From an uncultured Prevotellaceae bacterium (GTDB lineage: Bacteria > Bacteroidota > Bacteroidia > Bacteroidales > Bacteroidaceae), in NCBI GenBank assembly GCA_902771785.1, contig CACXYH010000006.1, positions 1-64,000 on the forward strand: DNA of 64,000 bases. Reading direction: 5' to 3'. Made by a program: the position numbers and the translations under genes. The notes beneath the pieces were generated by a model that saw nothing but the letters and a program-made list of their open reading frames with translations, made no database searches and had not been told where the DNA came from. Every line of letters starts with the position of its first letter. Within the stretch, counting starts at the first letter, position 1. Shown here one piece after another: positions 27,612 through 37,667 of this stretch.

Positions 27612-30039
27612 ACTCTGTCCTCTTTACCTCCTCGTAGCCCTGATGCTGGGTGCTGCGACCCCCAGTGTGCTGGCTCAGCCATCGCTCGAACAGACATTTA
27701 CGAACCCTCCGCAGGAAGCCCGTCCGCTGATGATTTGGCAGTGGATGGATGGTGTGGTGAGTCGCGAAGGCATTACGGCCGACTTGGAGGCCTATCAACA
27801 AGCAGGTATTGGCGGCGTGCAGCAGTTCCTGGTGGGTGGCCCCATGCAGGGCGTTATCTGCGACACGACGAACGCCATTGGCACGGAGTCGTGGAAGCGC
27901 CTCATGCGTCATGCTATCAGCGAATGCCAGCGCCTGGGCCTCACGTTTGGCACCCACAACTGCCCAGGCTGGTCGTCGAGTGCTCACCCATCGGTGGAAC
28001 CTCGCTATTCCATGCAGAAGCTGGTGTGGACGACGGTAGACTTCACAGCCCCTGCCGCAGGTGCCTCGATAGCTCTGCCGCAGCAGCCAGAAGTAGACCC
28101 ACGATGGAACTACTACGAAGATATAGCCGTGTTTTTGCTTCCTGCCGACAGCTTGTTCCGGCTGGAAGATGTCAAGGTACTGCGCACGTCTGACTTTCCC
28201 TTGCGGCTGAAGAATACGACGGGCCGCTTGCTGCGCCTGGGCCATACTACCAACGGCAAGACCAATGGCTCGACGGCCCCTTATGGCGGCGTGGGCCTGG
28301 AGTGCGACAAGATGAGCCGCGAAGCAGTGCGCCGCTATTGGGCCTCTTATCCGCAACTGCTCTTAGACGTGGCTGGCAATGCGGCTGGCAGCGCTTTCCA
28401 GCGACTGGAGATTGACAGCTACGAGGCTGGCGGCCAGGAGTGGACTCCGCTCATGGCTGCTGAATTCCAGCGCCGTTGCGGCTACGACATGCTGCTCTGG
28501 CTGCCTGTGCTCGCAGGCTTCACGGTCGAGAGTGCCGACCGCACCAAGCACTTCCGCAGCGACTATGCCAAGGTGGGGCAACAGCTCTTTGCCGAGAACT
28601 ACTATGGCTACATGGGCGAACTGGCAGCGCGGCATGGCTTGCACCTGCTCTATCAGCCCTATGGCACCAACAGCTCTAAGCCTTTCAACCCCATTAATAC
28701 CGAGTTGATAGCCCGTCAGCTGCCCAACGACTACTTCTGCACAGAGTTCTGGTATCGGCCCACCAACTGGGGCTGGCCCAGTGTGCCGCGCCATACGGCT
28801 GTGGCCCATAAGCTGGGCTTGCAGCGCATCTTTGCCGAGAGCTTCACCTGCTGGCCCATGCACGCTTGGCAGGAAGACCCTGCCTCGCTGAAGGTGATGG
28901 CCGACCGTGCCTTCTGCATGGGCGTCAACTCGCTGATGCTCCATGCTGGGGCGCAGAACCCTTGGCCACAGGCCGTTCCAGGCATGACCTTTGGTAAGTG
29001 GGGTTCGTGGTTCACGCCAGGACAGACTTGGTGGCGCAGTGGTGGCGCCCGCTTGCTGTTCCTCTATTTCGCCCGTTGTCAGGCACTCTTGCAGCGCGGA
29101 CAGTGGGTCGACGACTACCTGTCGAAGAGTCCGTCGCTGACGTCAGACAATAAGCTTTTGCAATGGACGCATCGACGCGAGGCTGAGGCCGACGTCTACT
29201 TCCTGTCAAATCCCCAAGATACCGTGCTTACGACGACCGTCGTCCTTGCAACGAAGGGCCGCGTGCCAGAGCTGTGGCATCCCGATACGGGTAGCAGCGA
29301 GCAGGCGGTAGCGTGGAGCGCGAGTGGCGGGCAGACGCGCCTGTTGCTCTCCCTGCAGCCCCATGAGTCGTTGTTCGTCGTTCTGCGCCATGCTGCTGTC
29401 GACGAAGGGCCAGGGCTGTCGTTCCCGTCCCCTGTGCGGCTTGCCGAGCTGCCTGTCGATGGTCCTTGGACGCTCAGCTTCCCAGCAGGGTGGGGCGCTC
29501 CATCCTCCGTGGTGCTGAATGCCCTTACGCCTTGGAATGAGCATGCCGACGAGGGCGTGCGCTATTTCTCGGGCACGGCCAGCTATACGGTCGACTTCCG
29601 TCTGAAGCGCCTCGACAAGTCGGCTCGCTACGTGCTCAGTTTGGGTGAAGTGAAGAACCTGGCGCGCGTCTACATCAACGAGCGAGAGGTGGCCCATCTG
29701 TGGAAACCGCCCTTCTCTTGCGATGTGACGGGCAGCCTGCGCAAGGGGCGCAACACGCTTCGCATCGAGGTAACTAACCTGTGGCCTAACCGCATGATAG
29801 GCGATGAACAGTGGCCTGACGATGTGGAGTGGGACACCCACTTTAACTACGATTATGCTCCTGGCAAACCAGAAGTGGGCTCCTTTATGAAGACCGTGCC
29901 CCAGTGGCTTCGCGAGGGTACTCTGCGTCCGGAGCCTCGTCGCAAGACGGTTGTCTCCTTCAAGTACTTCCGCAAAGACAGTCCGTTGCTGCCTTCCGGT
30001 CTGCTGGGGCCTGTCAGCATCAAGGTCTATCGTCCATAA
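27604..30039 (+). CDS. Glycoside hydrolase family 106-like alpha-L-rhamnosidase
   Basis: 811 residues from 27604, which overlaps the GH115 stop by 8 bases; 27595 is an alternative. A signal peptide ends near LAQP. The N-terminal motif PLMIWQWMDGVVSREGITADL (quoted in part: IWQWMDGVVSREGI) and GIGGVQQF are GH106-like, as is the distal galactose-binding-like domain (about 655-745: LARVYINEREVAHLWKPPF, EVTNLWPNRMIGDE). It is shorter than typical GH106 enzymes of about 1,000-1,100 residues, so one accessory domain may be missing. The expected role is release of terminal rhamnose from RG-I fragments. The GH78 gene starts 13 bases after it. Confidence 0.8.
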   Translation: MNRLCPLYLLVALMLGAATPSVLAQPSLEQTFTNPPQEARPLMIWQWMDGVVSREGITADLEAYQQAGIGGVQQFLVGGPMQGVICDTTNAIGTESWKRLMRHAISECQRLGLTFGTHNCPGWSSSAHPSVEPRYSMQKLVWTTVDFTAPAAGASIALPQQPEVDPRWNYYEDIAVFLLPADSLFRLEDVKVLRTSDFPLRLKNTTGRLLRLGHTTNGKTNGSTAPYGGVGLECDKMSREAVRRYWASYPQLLLDVAGNAAGSAFQRLEIDSYEAGGQEWTPLMAAEFQRRCGYDMLLWLPVLAGFTVESADRTKHFRSDYAKVGQQLFAENYYGYMGELAARHGLHLLYQPYGTNSSKPFNPINTELIARQLPNDYFCTEFWYRPTNWGWPSVPRHTAVAHKLGLQRIFAESFTCWPMHAWQEDPASLKVMADRAFCMGVNSLMLHAGAQNPWPQAVPGMTFGKWGSWFTPGQTWWRSGGARLLFLYFARCQALLQRGQWVDDYLSKSPSLTSDNKLLQWTHRREAEADVYFLSNPQDTVLTTTVVLATKGRVPELWHPDTGSSEQAVAWSASGGQTRLLLSLQPHESLFVVLRHAAVDEGPGLSFPSPVRLAELPVDGPWTLSFPAGWGAPSSVVLNALTPWNEHADEGVRYFSGTASYTVDFRLKRLDKSARYVLSLGEVKNLARVYINEREVAHLWKPPFSCDVTGSLRKGRNTLRIEVTNLWPNRMIGDEQWPDDVEWDTHFNYDYAPGKPEVGSFMKTVPQWLREGTLRPEPRRKTVVSFKYFRKDSPLLPSGLLGPVSIKVYRP

Positions 30040-30052
30040 AAATACAACTGGC

Positions 30053-32437
30053 ATGAAACGAATTGCATCCCTCTATTTGGTGCTGGGCCTGCAGGCCTGC
30101 ATGATGGCGTTGCCCATCCATGCGCAAGAGCTTCCGCAGGGTCACGCCCAGTGGATAACGGGTAGTGGCGAAGGCGAGGCACTACCGCTTTTTCAGAAGA
30201 CGCTGCGGCTGAAGTCGCTGCCCAGGCATGCTGTGCTGGAGGCAACGGCGCTGGGCGTCTACGATGTGACCATCAACGGACAGCGAGTAGGCATGCACGA
30301 GCTGAAGCCTGGGTGGACGGACTATCGGAAAGAGGTGACCTTCCAAACCTTCGACGTGACGTCCCTGCTGCGTAAGGGGAATAATGAGCTGCGCTTTCAG
30401 CTGAGTAGAGGTTGGTGGGCTGGCGGAATTAGCCGTGGCGAGTATGGCAAGCATCCGCCGCTGGCGCTGATGGCCCGGCTGACTGCCGATGGTCATTGTC
30501 TTGCCCAAAGCGATGCGTCATGGCTGTATAGCGTTGACGGGCCTTTGCTCGTGGGCGACCTCTATCTGGGCGAGACTTTTGATGCGCGCCGTTCGCCTCA
30601 GACGTGGCGACCCGTAGCCATCATCGACACCCTGCACGTGGCTGTCATTCCGTTTGAAGGGCCAGAAGTGCGCGTTCGCGAAGAGCGCTTGTGGCGCCAT
30701 CCGCAGACCATCACCATCTACCGCGACACCCTGGCCACCGGCACCACCTTCGGACAAATCAAGGTGGAACGCACGCTGGGCGACGAGCCTTTCGTGCTGC
30801 ATCGTGGCGAGACGGCTGTCGTAGACCTGGGCCAGAACATGGTGGGCTGGATGCTGCTCGACGCCAAGGCTGCGAACGGAACGGTGCTGACGCTGCGCCA
30901 CGGCGAGATGCTCAACTATAACGGCGACCGGCAAGGCCGTTTGGACGATGGCCCTGGCGGCAGCGTATGGACGTACAACCTGCGCGAGGCCAAGGCTACG
31001 CTGCAATATATCTTTCGTGGCGATGCTCAGGGCGAGCGCTATCATCCCTCCCACACGTTCATGGGCTTCCGTTACGTCTCTGTGACGGCATCCGACGATG
31101 TCGAAATACGTCGCTTGACAGGACAGGTCGTCGGCTCCGACGTGGCGGAGTGGGGCGAGTTCGAGTGTTCTGATGCCAGTATCAACCAGCTCTACAGCAA
31201 CATCTGGTGGGGACAGCGTGGCAACTTCCTCAGTGTGCCCACCGACTGTCCGCAGCGCGACGAGCGTCTTGGGTGGACGGGCGACACGCAGATTTTCTCG
31301 CGCACAGCCCTCTATCAGTCGGACGTTGCCTCTTTCTATCGGAAGTGGATGCGCGACATGCGCAACTCCCAGCGTGCCGATGGTGCCTATCCAGACATTG
31401 CACCCTTCCCCAACTTCTGGGGCTTTGGTACGGCCGCCTGGGGCGATGCGGGCGTCATCGTGCCTTGGAACGTCTACGAGATGACGGGCGACAAGACCAT
31501 CCTGCAGGAAAACTTCGAGAGCATGACGCGCTGGATGGAGTGGCTCGCCACGCAACAGGAAGACGGCTACCATTATATAGGAGCCGGAACAGCCACAGGC
31601 GACTGGCTGGCCTATGACGAGCTGGACCGTCGCTACGTGTCTGTGGCCTACTATGCCTATGTGGCCCAGCTTATGGATAGCGTCAGTACGGCCCTGGGCA
31701 GGTTCGCTGAGGCTCAGCACTACGCCCGGCTCTACCAGCACATTCGCGAGGAATTCCAGCAGCGCTATGTGAGGGCCGACGGACAGCTCAGCAAGACCAC
31801 GCAGACGGCCTATCTGCTGGCTCTGCGGCTGGGACTGCTGCCAGAGCCGTATCGAGCAGCTGCCCGCGATTCCCTTCGCAGGAAAATCGAGACCAACGAC
31901 TATCGGCTGTCTACAGGCTTCGTGGGTACGGGCATCCTCTGCACTACGCTGTCAGACGAGGATATGGACGACTTGGCCTACGCCCTGCTCTTACAGCGCA
32001 AGAACCCCTCGTGGCTCTACAGCGTCGACCAGGGGGCCACCACCGTCTGGGAGCGTTGGGATTCGTACACCCTTGAAGGAGGCTTCCACAAGCACCCCTG
32101 GAACATGAACTCCTTCAACCACTATGCCTATGGCGCCGTGGCTGAGTGGCTCTATGCCTATATGGGCGGCATCCGTCCTGGTGCGCCAGGCTTTCGTCAC
32201 ATCATTCTCTCGCCCCATGTCGACCGTCGTGACGAGGGGCATCCCACACTGCAGTATCAGCCCCGCATCACGTGGATGTGCACCAAAATCCATACTCCGC
32301 AGGGCGACGTCTCGTCGGCTTGGCGCCGCATGGCCGACGGACACTATGAGTATGAGTTCACCCTGCCCAAGGGTGTAACCTACGACGTCAGCATTCCGCA
32401 TAGACAACCGCAGGACAAGGTCGTCGTGAGCCAGTAG
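30053..32437 (+). CDS. Glycoside hydrolase family 78 alpha-L-rhamnosidase
   Basis: 794 residues from ATG 30053; the frame opens earlier inside the GH106 gene but the signal peptide (MKRIASLYLVLGLQACMMAL) fixes the start. Domains in order: N-terminal beta-sandwich (about 30-190), concanavalin-like beta domain (about 200-340), the six-hairpin (alpha/alpha)6 catalytic domain with DCPQRDERLGWTGD at 398-411 and WERWDS at 666, then a C-terminal beta domain. The acidic residues of these motifs match the family's catalytic site. It should remove alpha-linked rhamnose from RG-I oligosaccharides. It follows GH106 by 13 bases, so the pair is probably cotranscribed. Confidence 0.92.
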   Translation: MKRIASLYLVLGLQACMMALPIHAQELPQGHAQWITGSGEGEALPLFQKTLRLKSLPRHAVLEATALGVYDVTINGQRVGMHELKPGWTDYRKEVTFQTFDVTSLLRKGNNELRFQLSRGWWAGGISRGEYGKHPPLALMARLTADGHCLAQSDASWLYSVDGPLLVGDLYLGETFDARRSPQTWRPVAIIDTLHVAVIPFEGPEVRVREERLWRHPQTITIYRDTLATGTTFGQIKVERTLGDEPFVLHRGETAVVDLGQNMVGWMLLDAKAANGTVLTLRHGEMLNYNGDRQGRLDDGPGGSVWTYNLREAKATLQYIFRGDAQGERYHPSHTFMGFRYVSVTASDDVEIRRLTGQVVGSDVAEWGEFECSDASINQLYSNIWWGQRGNFLSVPTDCPQRDERLGWTGDTQIFSRTALYQSDVASFYRKWMRDMRNSQRADGAYPDIAPFPNFWGFGTAAWGDAGVIVPWNVYEMTGDKTILQENFESMTRWMEWLATQQEDGYHYIGAGTATGDWLAYDELDRRYVSVAYYAYVAQLMDSVSTALGRFAEAQHYARLYQHIREEFQQRYVRADGQLSKTTQTAYLLALRLGLLPEPYRAAARDSLRRKIETNDYRLSTGFVGTGILCTTLSDEDMDDLAYALLLQRKNPSWLYSVDQGATTVWERWDSYTLEGGFHKHPWNMNSFNHYAYGAVAEWLYAYMGGIRPGAPGFRHIILSPHVDRRDEGHPTLQYQPRITWMCTKIHTPQGDVSSAWRRMADGHYEYEFTLPKGVTYDVSIPHRQPQDKVVVSQ

Positions 32438-32483
32438 AGTGAGTGGACGAATAATCTCACAGACCGTATTTTCTGAGACATTC

Positions 32484-32516
32484 TTTGGGCATTCTCAGAA
32501 AAAAGCACTAACTTTG
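32484..32516 (+). promoter_or_regulatory. Promoter of the double esterase / PL11 / GH28 genes
   Basis: TTTG at 32484-32487 and TAACTTTG at 32509-32516 with a 21-base spacer, an excellent match to the Bacteroidota consensus. The start codon at 32541 is 24 bases downstream, which rules out the longer frame from 32439. Confidence 0.85.
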
Positions 32517-32540
32517 CAACGAAAACAGAAAACAAGCTAT

Positions 32541-33983
32541 ATGAAACGAATTGCATCACTACTATGGCTGTCGGCCCTTGTGCTCGCCGTGCAGGGACAG
32601 ACGCTGCGACAAATCAAAGTAAACATCACGCCCGACGGGAAGAGCAACATGGTGGGCTATCTGCCTGCCGAGCCTACGGGGCGCGCCATCGTCGACTGCC
32701 CGGGCGGCGGCTACGTTGGACTCTCCATGCAGAACGAGGGCCACCAGTGGGCCGAGTGGTTCAACCGTCAGGGCATTGCCTATTTCGTGCTGACCTACCG
32801 CATGCCCAAGGGCGACCGCACTATTCCCGTGGGCGACGCCCAGCAGGCCATCCGCACCGTCAGAGACTCGGCCGCCGTCTGGGGCATCAATCCCCTCGAC
32901 GTGGGCATCATGGGCTTCTCTGCAGGCGGTCATCTCGCCTCTACCGTCTCCACCCATAGCGAGTTCGACTGCCGTCCCAACTTCTCTATCCTCTTCTATC
33001 CCGTCATCTCGATGAACGAGCGCGAGGGCCATAGGGGGTCGAGCCAGAACTTCCTGGGTGCCGAGGGACTGAAGAACGAGCGGCTCGTCAAGCAATACTC
33101 CAACCAGAACGCTGTGGTGAGCCACCTGACGCCACCCGCCATCATCCTCACGGCCAACGACGACCGCGTGGTGCCGCCCGTGACCAACGGCATTGCCTAC
33201 TACACGGCCATGCGCCGTGCCGGCAACCACTGCTCGCTCTACGTCTATCCCACCGGTGGACACGGCTTCGGCTTCCGCACCAACTGGGCCTACCACGAGC
33301 AGATGCTGAACGACCTCTCGATGTGGCTGCGCACGCTTCCATCGCCCAAGAAGGATGCCATACGCGTGGCCTGCATCGGCAACAGCATCACCCACGGCTC
33401 TGGCATCGACATGCAGGAGCAGAACGGCTATCCTGCCCAGCTGCAGCGCCTTCTGGGCGACGGCTATCTGGTGAAGAACTATGGCGTGGGCGCACGCTGC
33501 ATGATGTCGACCTCCGACCATCCCTACATGAAGGAGCGGGCATGGCGCGACGCCAAGGCCTTCCAGCCCGACGTGGTGCTGATAAAGCTGGGCACCAACG
33601 ACTCGAAGGACTTCCAGTGGAACCAGGAGCAGTATGAGCGCGACTACCAGCTGATGATCGACACGCTGAAGCCTCTCGTGCCCGTGCTCAACAAGAAGGG
33701 CAAGCCCACGAAGAAGATGGTGCGCGCCGCGAAGCCGGACATCTACCTCTGTACGCCTATCAAGGCTTTCCGCGACAAGTGGGGCATCACCGACTCGGTC
33801 ATCGTCAATGGCGTCATACCTACCATTCGTCGTGTGGCCGAGCGTAACGGGCTGCCCGTCATCGACCTGCATCCCGTCGTCGACGACCCCAGCCTGATGA
33901 CCAGCGACATGATACATCCCAACGACCGCGGCGCACGCCGCATAGCCGAGACGATTAAGGAGAAGATAGGAGGTGAAAGATGA
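32541..33983 (+). CDS. Two-domain secreted esterase: alpha/beta hydrolase plus SGNH hydrolase
   Basis: 480 residues with a signal peptide (MKRIASLLWLSALVLAVQG). The N-terminal domain (about 22-265) is an alpha/beta hydrolase of the BD-FAE/xylan-esterase type: oxyanion motif DCPGGGY, nucleophile Ser127 (GFSAGGH), Asp208 and His241 (GGHGFGF). The C-terminal domain (about 272-480) is an SGNH/GDSL-type hydrolase: block I IGNSITHG (Ser282), Gly316 region, block III GTND (Asn353), and block V D456-x-x-H459. Both catalytic sites look complete, so the enzyme could remove two kinds of ester, for example acetyl groups at different sugar positions on pectin. It overlaps the PL11 start by 4 bases (ATGA). 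Confidence 0.87.
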   Translation: MKRIASLLWLSALVLAVQGQTLRQIKVNITPDGKSNMVGYLPAEPTGRAIVDCPGGGYVGLSMQNEGHQWAEWFNRQGIAYFVLTYRMPKGDRTIPVGDAQQAIRTVRDSAAVWGINPLDVGIMGFSAGGHLASTVSTHSEFDCRPNFSILFYPVISMNEREGHRGSSQNFLGAEGLKNERLVKQYSNQNAVVSHLTPPAIILTANDDRVVPPVTNGIAYYTAMRRAGNHCSLYVYPTGGHGFGFRTNWAYHEQMLNDLSMWLRTLPSPKKDAIRVACIGNSITHGSGIDMQEQNGYPAQLQRLLGDGYLVKNYGVGARCMMSTSDHPYMKERAWRDAKAFQPDVVLIKLGTNDSKDFQWNQEQYERDYQLMIDTLKPLVPVLNKKGKPTKKMVRAAKPDIYLCTPIKAFRDKWGITDSVIVNGVIPTIRRVAERNGLPVIDLHPVVDDPSLMTSDMIHPNDRGARRIAETIKEKIGGER

Positions 33984-36101
33984 AAAATGAAAGATTGATG
34001 AGGCTGATGGTGCTGCTTGGGGGCATCTTCGCCTTGCTGACGGTGCAGGCCCAGACGGCGAAGCCCAATGAGCGGGCGCTGTGGGCCTCGATCAACGGCA
34101 ATAAGAACGCATCGCTGGGCGACTACCAGCAGCACACGGGCAAGGTGCTCGTCACGTGGCGCATGCTGCCAGGCGACGATGCCACCACGGCCTTCGACCT
34201 CTATCGCACCATCGGCACGGGAAAGGAGACCCGCATCGCCTCGGGCATCAAGGCCAAGACCAACTACCAGGACGCAGGCGCCAGCAAGTCGAGCGACAAC
34301 CATTATCGGCTGACCTACGCCGGCAGCGACTCGACGCTCTCCACCTTCACCCTCACCCGCCAGCAGGTAAGTGGCGGGCTGCCCTACATCAGCATACCCT
34401 TGAAGGACACGAAGGATGTCTATGAGAATACCGACAAGATTGTCTACACGGCCAACGACGTCAGCGTGGGCGACCTTGACGGCGACGGCGAGTTCGAAAT
34501 CATCGTGAAGCGGCTGCAGAGTGTGAAGGACGCCAGCGGCAACATCGTCAGCGACGGCTCTGGTGCCAGCTACTCGCAGCAGGACTGTCTCTGGGCCGTC
34601 ATCTGGGATGCTTATAAGCTCGACGGCACATTCCTTTGGCGCGTCAAGGGCGGCCCGGGCGTCATCCTTGGCAACAGCTCGTCTTTTGCAGTTGCTGATT
34701 TCGATGGCGACGGCTGTGCCGAGATGGCTATCCGCACCTGCGAAGGCACCGTCTTTGGCGACGGGCAGGAGATTGGCGACACCAATGGCGACGGCAAGAG
34801 ACTATCGCACGTGGGGCAACCTGAACTCCAGCAGTCCCGGATGGGTCGACCACTACAACGCGGCCGGTCCTGAGTTTATCTCCGTCGTCGACGGAAAGAC
34901 AGGCCGCGAGCTGGCCCGCGACCATTTCATTGCGCGCGAGACCTCGGCCTCCTGGGGCGACGACTATTGGAAGCGAGCCTGCTCCTTCCGCGTGGGCGTG
35001 GGCTGCTTCGACGAGACCGGACTGCCTTCCGTCGTGCTGGGCCGTGGCGTCTATGGGCACAGCGTCGTCGAGGCGTGGGACTATCGCGATGGCAAGCTCA
35101 CCCGCAAATGGCGCTTCGACACCAACGACGGCAAGACGGGCCGCGACGGCAAGCGCCACAGCACCTACGCAGCGCAGGGCAACCACTCGCTCAATGTGGC
35201 CGACCTCGACGGCGACGGACTCGACGAGGTGATGTATGGTTCGATGGCTGTCGACCACGACGGCATCGGCCTGTGGAACACCCGGCTGGGCCACGGCGAT
35301 GCCAACCACGTGGGTAAGTTCCTGCCCGACCGCGAGGGCCTGCAGATGTTTCATTGCCTGGAGTCGGGCAAGACGATGGTGGCCCTGCACGATGCCCGCG
35401 ACGGTCAGGTCATCTGGAAGAAGGACGCCGCCAGCGACAACGACATGGGCCGCTGCCTCGTGGGCGACTTCCTGCCCCAGTACCCTGGCTGCGAGTTCTT
35501 CTACTATCAGGGCAACTACATTCAGCAGGACGGCACAGAGACCACCATCAACACCAAGGGGCAGAAGGGTGGTTGCGGCATGGCCCTCTGGTTCGACGGC
35601 TCCCTGTCGCGCCAGCTCATCGAAGACAACATCATTCACTCGCCTGCCAACGGACGCACGTTCACCATGTATCGCTACAGCGAGACTTTCATCAACGGCA
35701 CCAAGTCGAACCCCTCGTGGTATGGCGACCTCGTGGGCGACTGGCGCGAGGAGGTCATCCTGCCCGATGCCACGCGGCTGCAGGACCTGAAGATCTTTGC
35801 CACGTGGTATCCCACCACGCATAAGTTCCCATGGCTCATGACTGACCATTGCTACTGGATGAGCGCGCTCAACGAGAACATAGGCTACAACCAGCCAACG
35901 AACCTGGGCTACTATCTGGGCACCGACCTGAAGAGCGACCAGGAGGCATGGGAACAGGGCGGCTATCTGTCTACGGGCATCCTGACAGTTGAGGCTGCAC
36001 CAGCCAAGCCCGCAGGCATCTACAACCTGATGGGCCAGAAGCTGCAAAAGGCTGTTCGCGGCCTCTATATCGAGAACGGAAAGAAGAAACTAAAGTACTG
36101 A
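33980..36101 (+). pseudogene. PL11 rhamnogalacturonan lyase, interrupted by a frameshift
   Basis: The reading frame 33980-34798 encodes a signal peptide, an N-terminal beta domain and the first propeller blades (ANDVSVGDLDGDGEFEI, FAVADFDGDGCAEM). The protein then continues in another frame from 34800 (DYRTWGNLNSSSPGW, LNVADLDGDGLDEVMYG, GDWREEVILPDATRLQ) to 36101. One extra base, or two missing, near 34796-34799 (GDGK/DYRT junction) separates the halves; otherwise the roughly 706-residue protein is complete, with Ca-binding DxDGDG loops and a sorting-type tail (IYNLMGQKLQKAVRGLYIEN). An aggaggtg ribosome-binding site at 33969-33976 precedes the start. It is either a recent pseudogene or a sequence error; an intact PL11 lies at 42408-44282. 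Confidence 0.85.
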
Positions 36102-36106
36102 GACAA

Positions 36107-37582
36107 ATGAAAAGACACCCACTGCTACTACTGATGCTATGGGGTTGCCTGACATTGGTGCACGCCCAGGTTTATAACGTGCGCGACTATGGAGCCGTGG
36201 GCGACGGCCAGACGCTCGACTCGCCTGCCATCAACGCTGCCATCGAGGCGGCCGTGAAGGGTGGGGGAGGCCAGGTGCTGCTGCCCGCGGGCACCTATCT
36301 GAGCGGCAGCATCCGCCTGAAGTCGAACATCGACCTGCACCTTGCGGCGGGTTGCACCCTGCTGGCTGCTCCCGCCTCGATGAAGGCCTACGACCCGAGC
36401 GAGTCGTTTGGCGGTTTTCCTGAGTATCAGGACGGCGGACACACCTATTTCCACAACTCGCTCATCTGGGCCGAGGGCCAGACCAACATCTCGATTACGG
36501 GCCACGGCATGATAGACGGTAAGGGCCTGACCAGACGCGACACGGAGCGAGCCGGCAACTTGCAGGGCGGCTCAATAGGCACAGGCGACAAGGCCATCGC
36601 CCTGAAGCTGTGCCGTCAGGTCACCATCCGCGACATCACCATCTACCGCGGCGGACACTTCGGCATCATCATGACCGGCTGCGACCTCTCGACCATCGAC
36701 AACGTAACCATCGACACCAATCGCGACGGCTTCGACATAGACTGCTGCAAGTATATGACCATCACCAACTGCCGCATCAATACGCCCAGCGACGATGCCC
36801 TGGTGCTGAAGTCGTCGTATGCACTGAAGAAGCCTGTGCTCTGCGAGCACATCGCCGTATCCAACTGCAACATCACAGGCTTCAAGTGCGGCACGCTGCT
36901 CGACGGAACCTATGTGCCGGAGCCCGTTGGCTGGGTGTGCGGACGCTTTAAGCTGGGCACGGAGTCGAACGGCGGCTATCGTAACATCTCGCTCACCAAC
37001 AGTACCTTTATGTACAGCAGCGGACTGGCCTTCGAAGAGGTGGACCAAGGCGTGATGGAGAACATTGTCGTGTCGAACATCACCATGAGCCACGTCCACC
37101 ACTATCCCATCTACATCACCACGGGTTGCCGCAATCGTGGCCCCAAGGAAGTGACGCGGCCTTCCAGCGCACGCGACATTCAGATATCCAACGTCATTGC
37201 CGACGACTGCGACTCGCTCTGCAGCATCATTGTCACGGGCATGAAAGACGAGCCCATCCGCAACGTGTGGCTCTCGAACATACGCCTCACTTTCCAGGGT
37301 GGCGGCGCTCGCGAGCTGGTGAACAAGGACTATCGCGAGCAGGACACCAACTATCCCGAGCCGAAGTTTGCCGGACAGACGCCTGCCTACGGTCTCTACG
37401 CCCGTCACGTTGAGGGACTCCACGTCAACGATGTCACCTTCCGCTACGTGCGTCCCGACTATCGTCCGGCCGTCGTGCTCGACGATGTGCGTGACTGCAC
37501 CCTGCGGGCTCTCGATGCTCCCACGGAGAAGGGCGTCAAGCAAGTGGTCACCTTCCGCAGCGAGAATGTCGTGACGGAGTGA
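36107..37582 (+). CDS. Glycoside hydrolase family 28-like pectinase
   Basis: 491 residues with signal peptide (MKRHPLLLLMLWGCLTLVHA) and a right-handed beta-helix. The start YNVRDYGAVGDGQTLDSPAIN is the usual pectate-lyase-like opening. Around 203-212 TNRDGFDID and at about 228 SDDALVLKS carry the acidic residues expected of GH28; RFKLGTES near 283 is in the place of the RIK motif. The canonical GHG motif is not obvious, so it belongs to a diverged branch and could act on galacturonan, rhamnogalacturonan or unsaturated RG oligosaccharides. It starts 5 bases after the PL11 stop, so it is probably cotranscribed with it. A hairpin terminator follows. Confidence 0.82.
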   Translation: MKRHPLLLLMLWGCLTLVHAQVYNVRDYGAVGDGQTLDSPAINAAIEAAVKGGGGQVLLPAGTYLSGSIRLKSNIDLHLAAGCTLLAAPASMKAYDPSESFGGFPEYQDGGHTYFHNSLIWAEGQTNISITGHGMIDGKGLTRRDTERAGNLQGGSIGTGDKAIALKLCRQVTIRDITIYRGGHFGIIMTGCDLSTIDNVTIDTNRDGFDIDCCKYMTITNCRINTPSDDALVLKSSYALKKPVLCEHIAVSNCNITGFKCGTLLDGTYVPEPVGWVCGRFKLGTESNGGYRNISLTNSTFMYSSGLAFEEVDQGVMENIVVSNITMSHVHHYPIYITTGCRNRGPKEVTRPSSARDIQISNVIADDCDSLCSIIVTGMKDEPIRNVWLSNIRLTFQGGGARELVNKDYREQDTNYPEPKFAGQTPAYGLYARHVEGLHVNDVTFRYVRPDYRPAVVLDDVRDCTLRALDAPTEKGVKQVVTFRSENVVTE

Positions 37583-37600
37583 GCACGGAGTGAAGAAAAG

Positions 37601-37644
37601 ACAAGAGACGCGCCGACACACTGATGTGCCGGCGCGTCTCTTGT
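37601..37644. terminator. Terminator hairpin between convergent genes
   Basis: A perfect 15-bp stem: acaagagacgcgccg at 37601-37615 pairs with 37630-37644. It lies between the convergent GH28 and symporter genes and could serve both directions. Confidence 0.8.
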
Positions 37645-37667
37645 GATTAGAGTGCCCGGGCGAGCGT

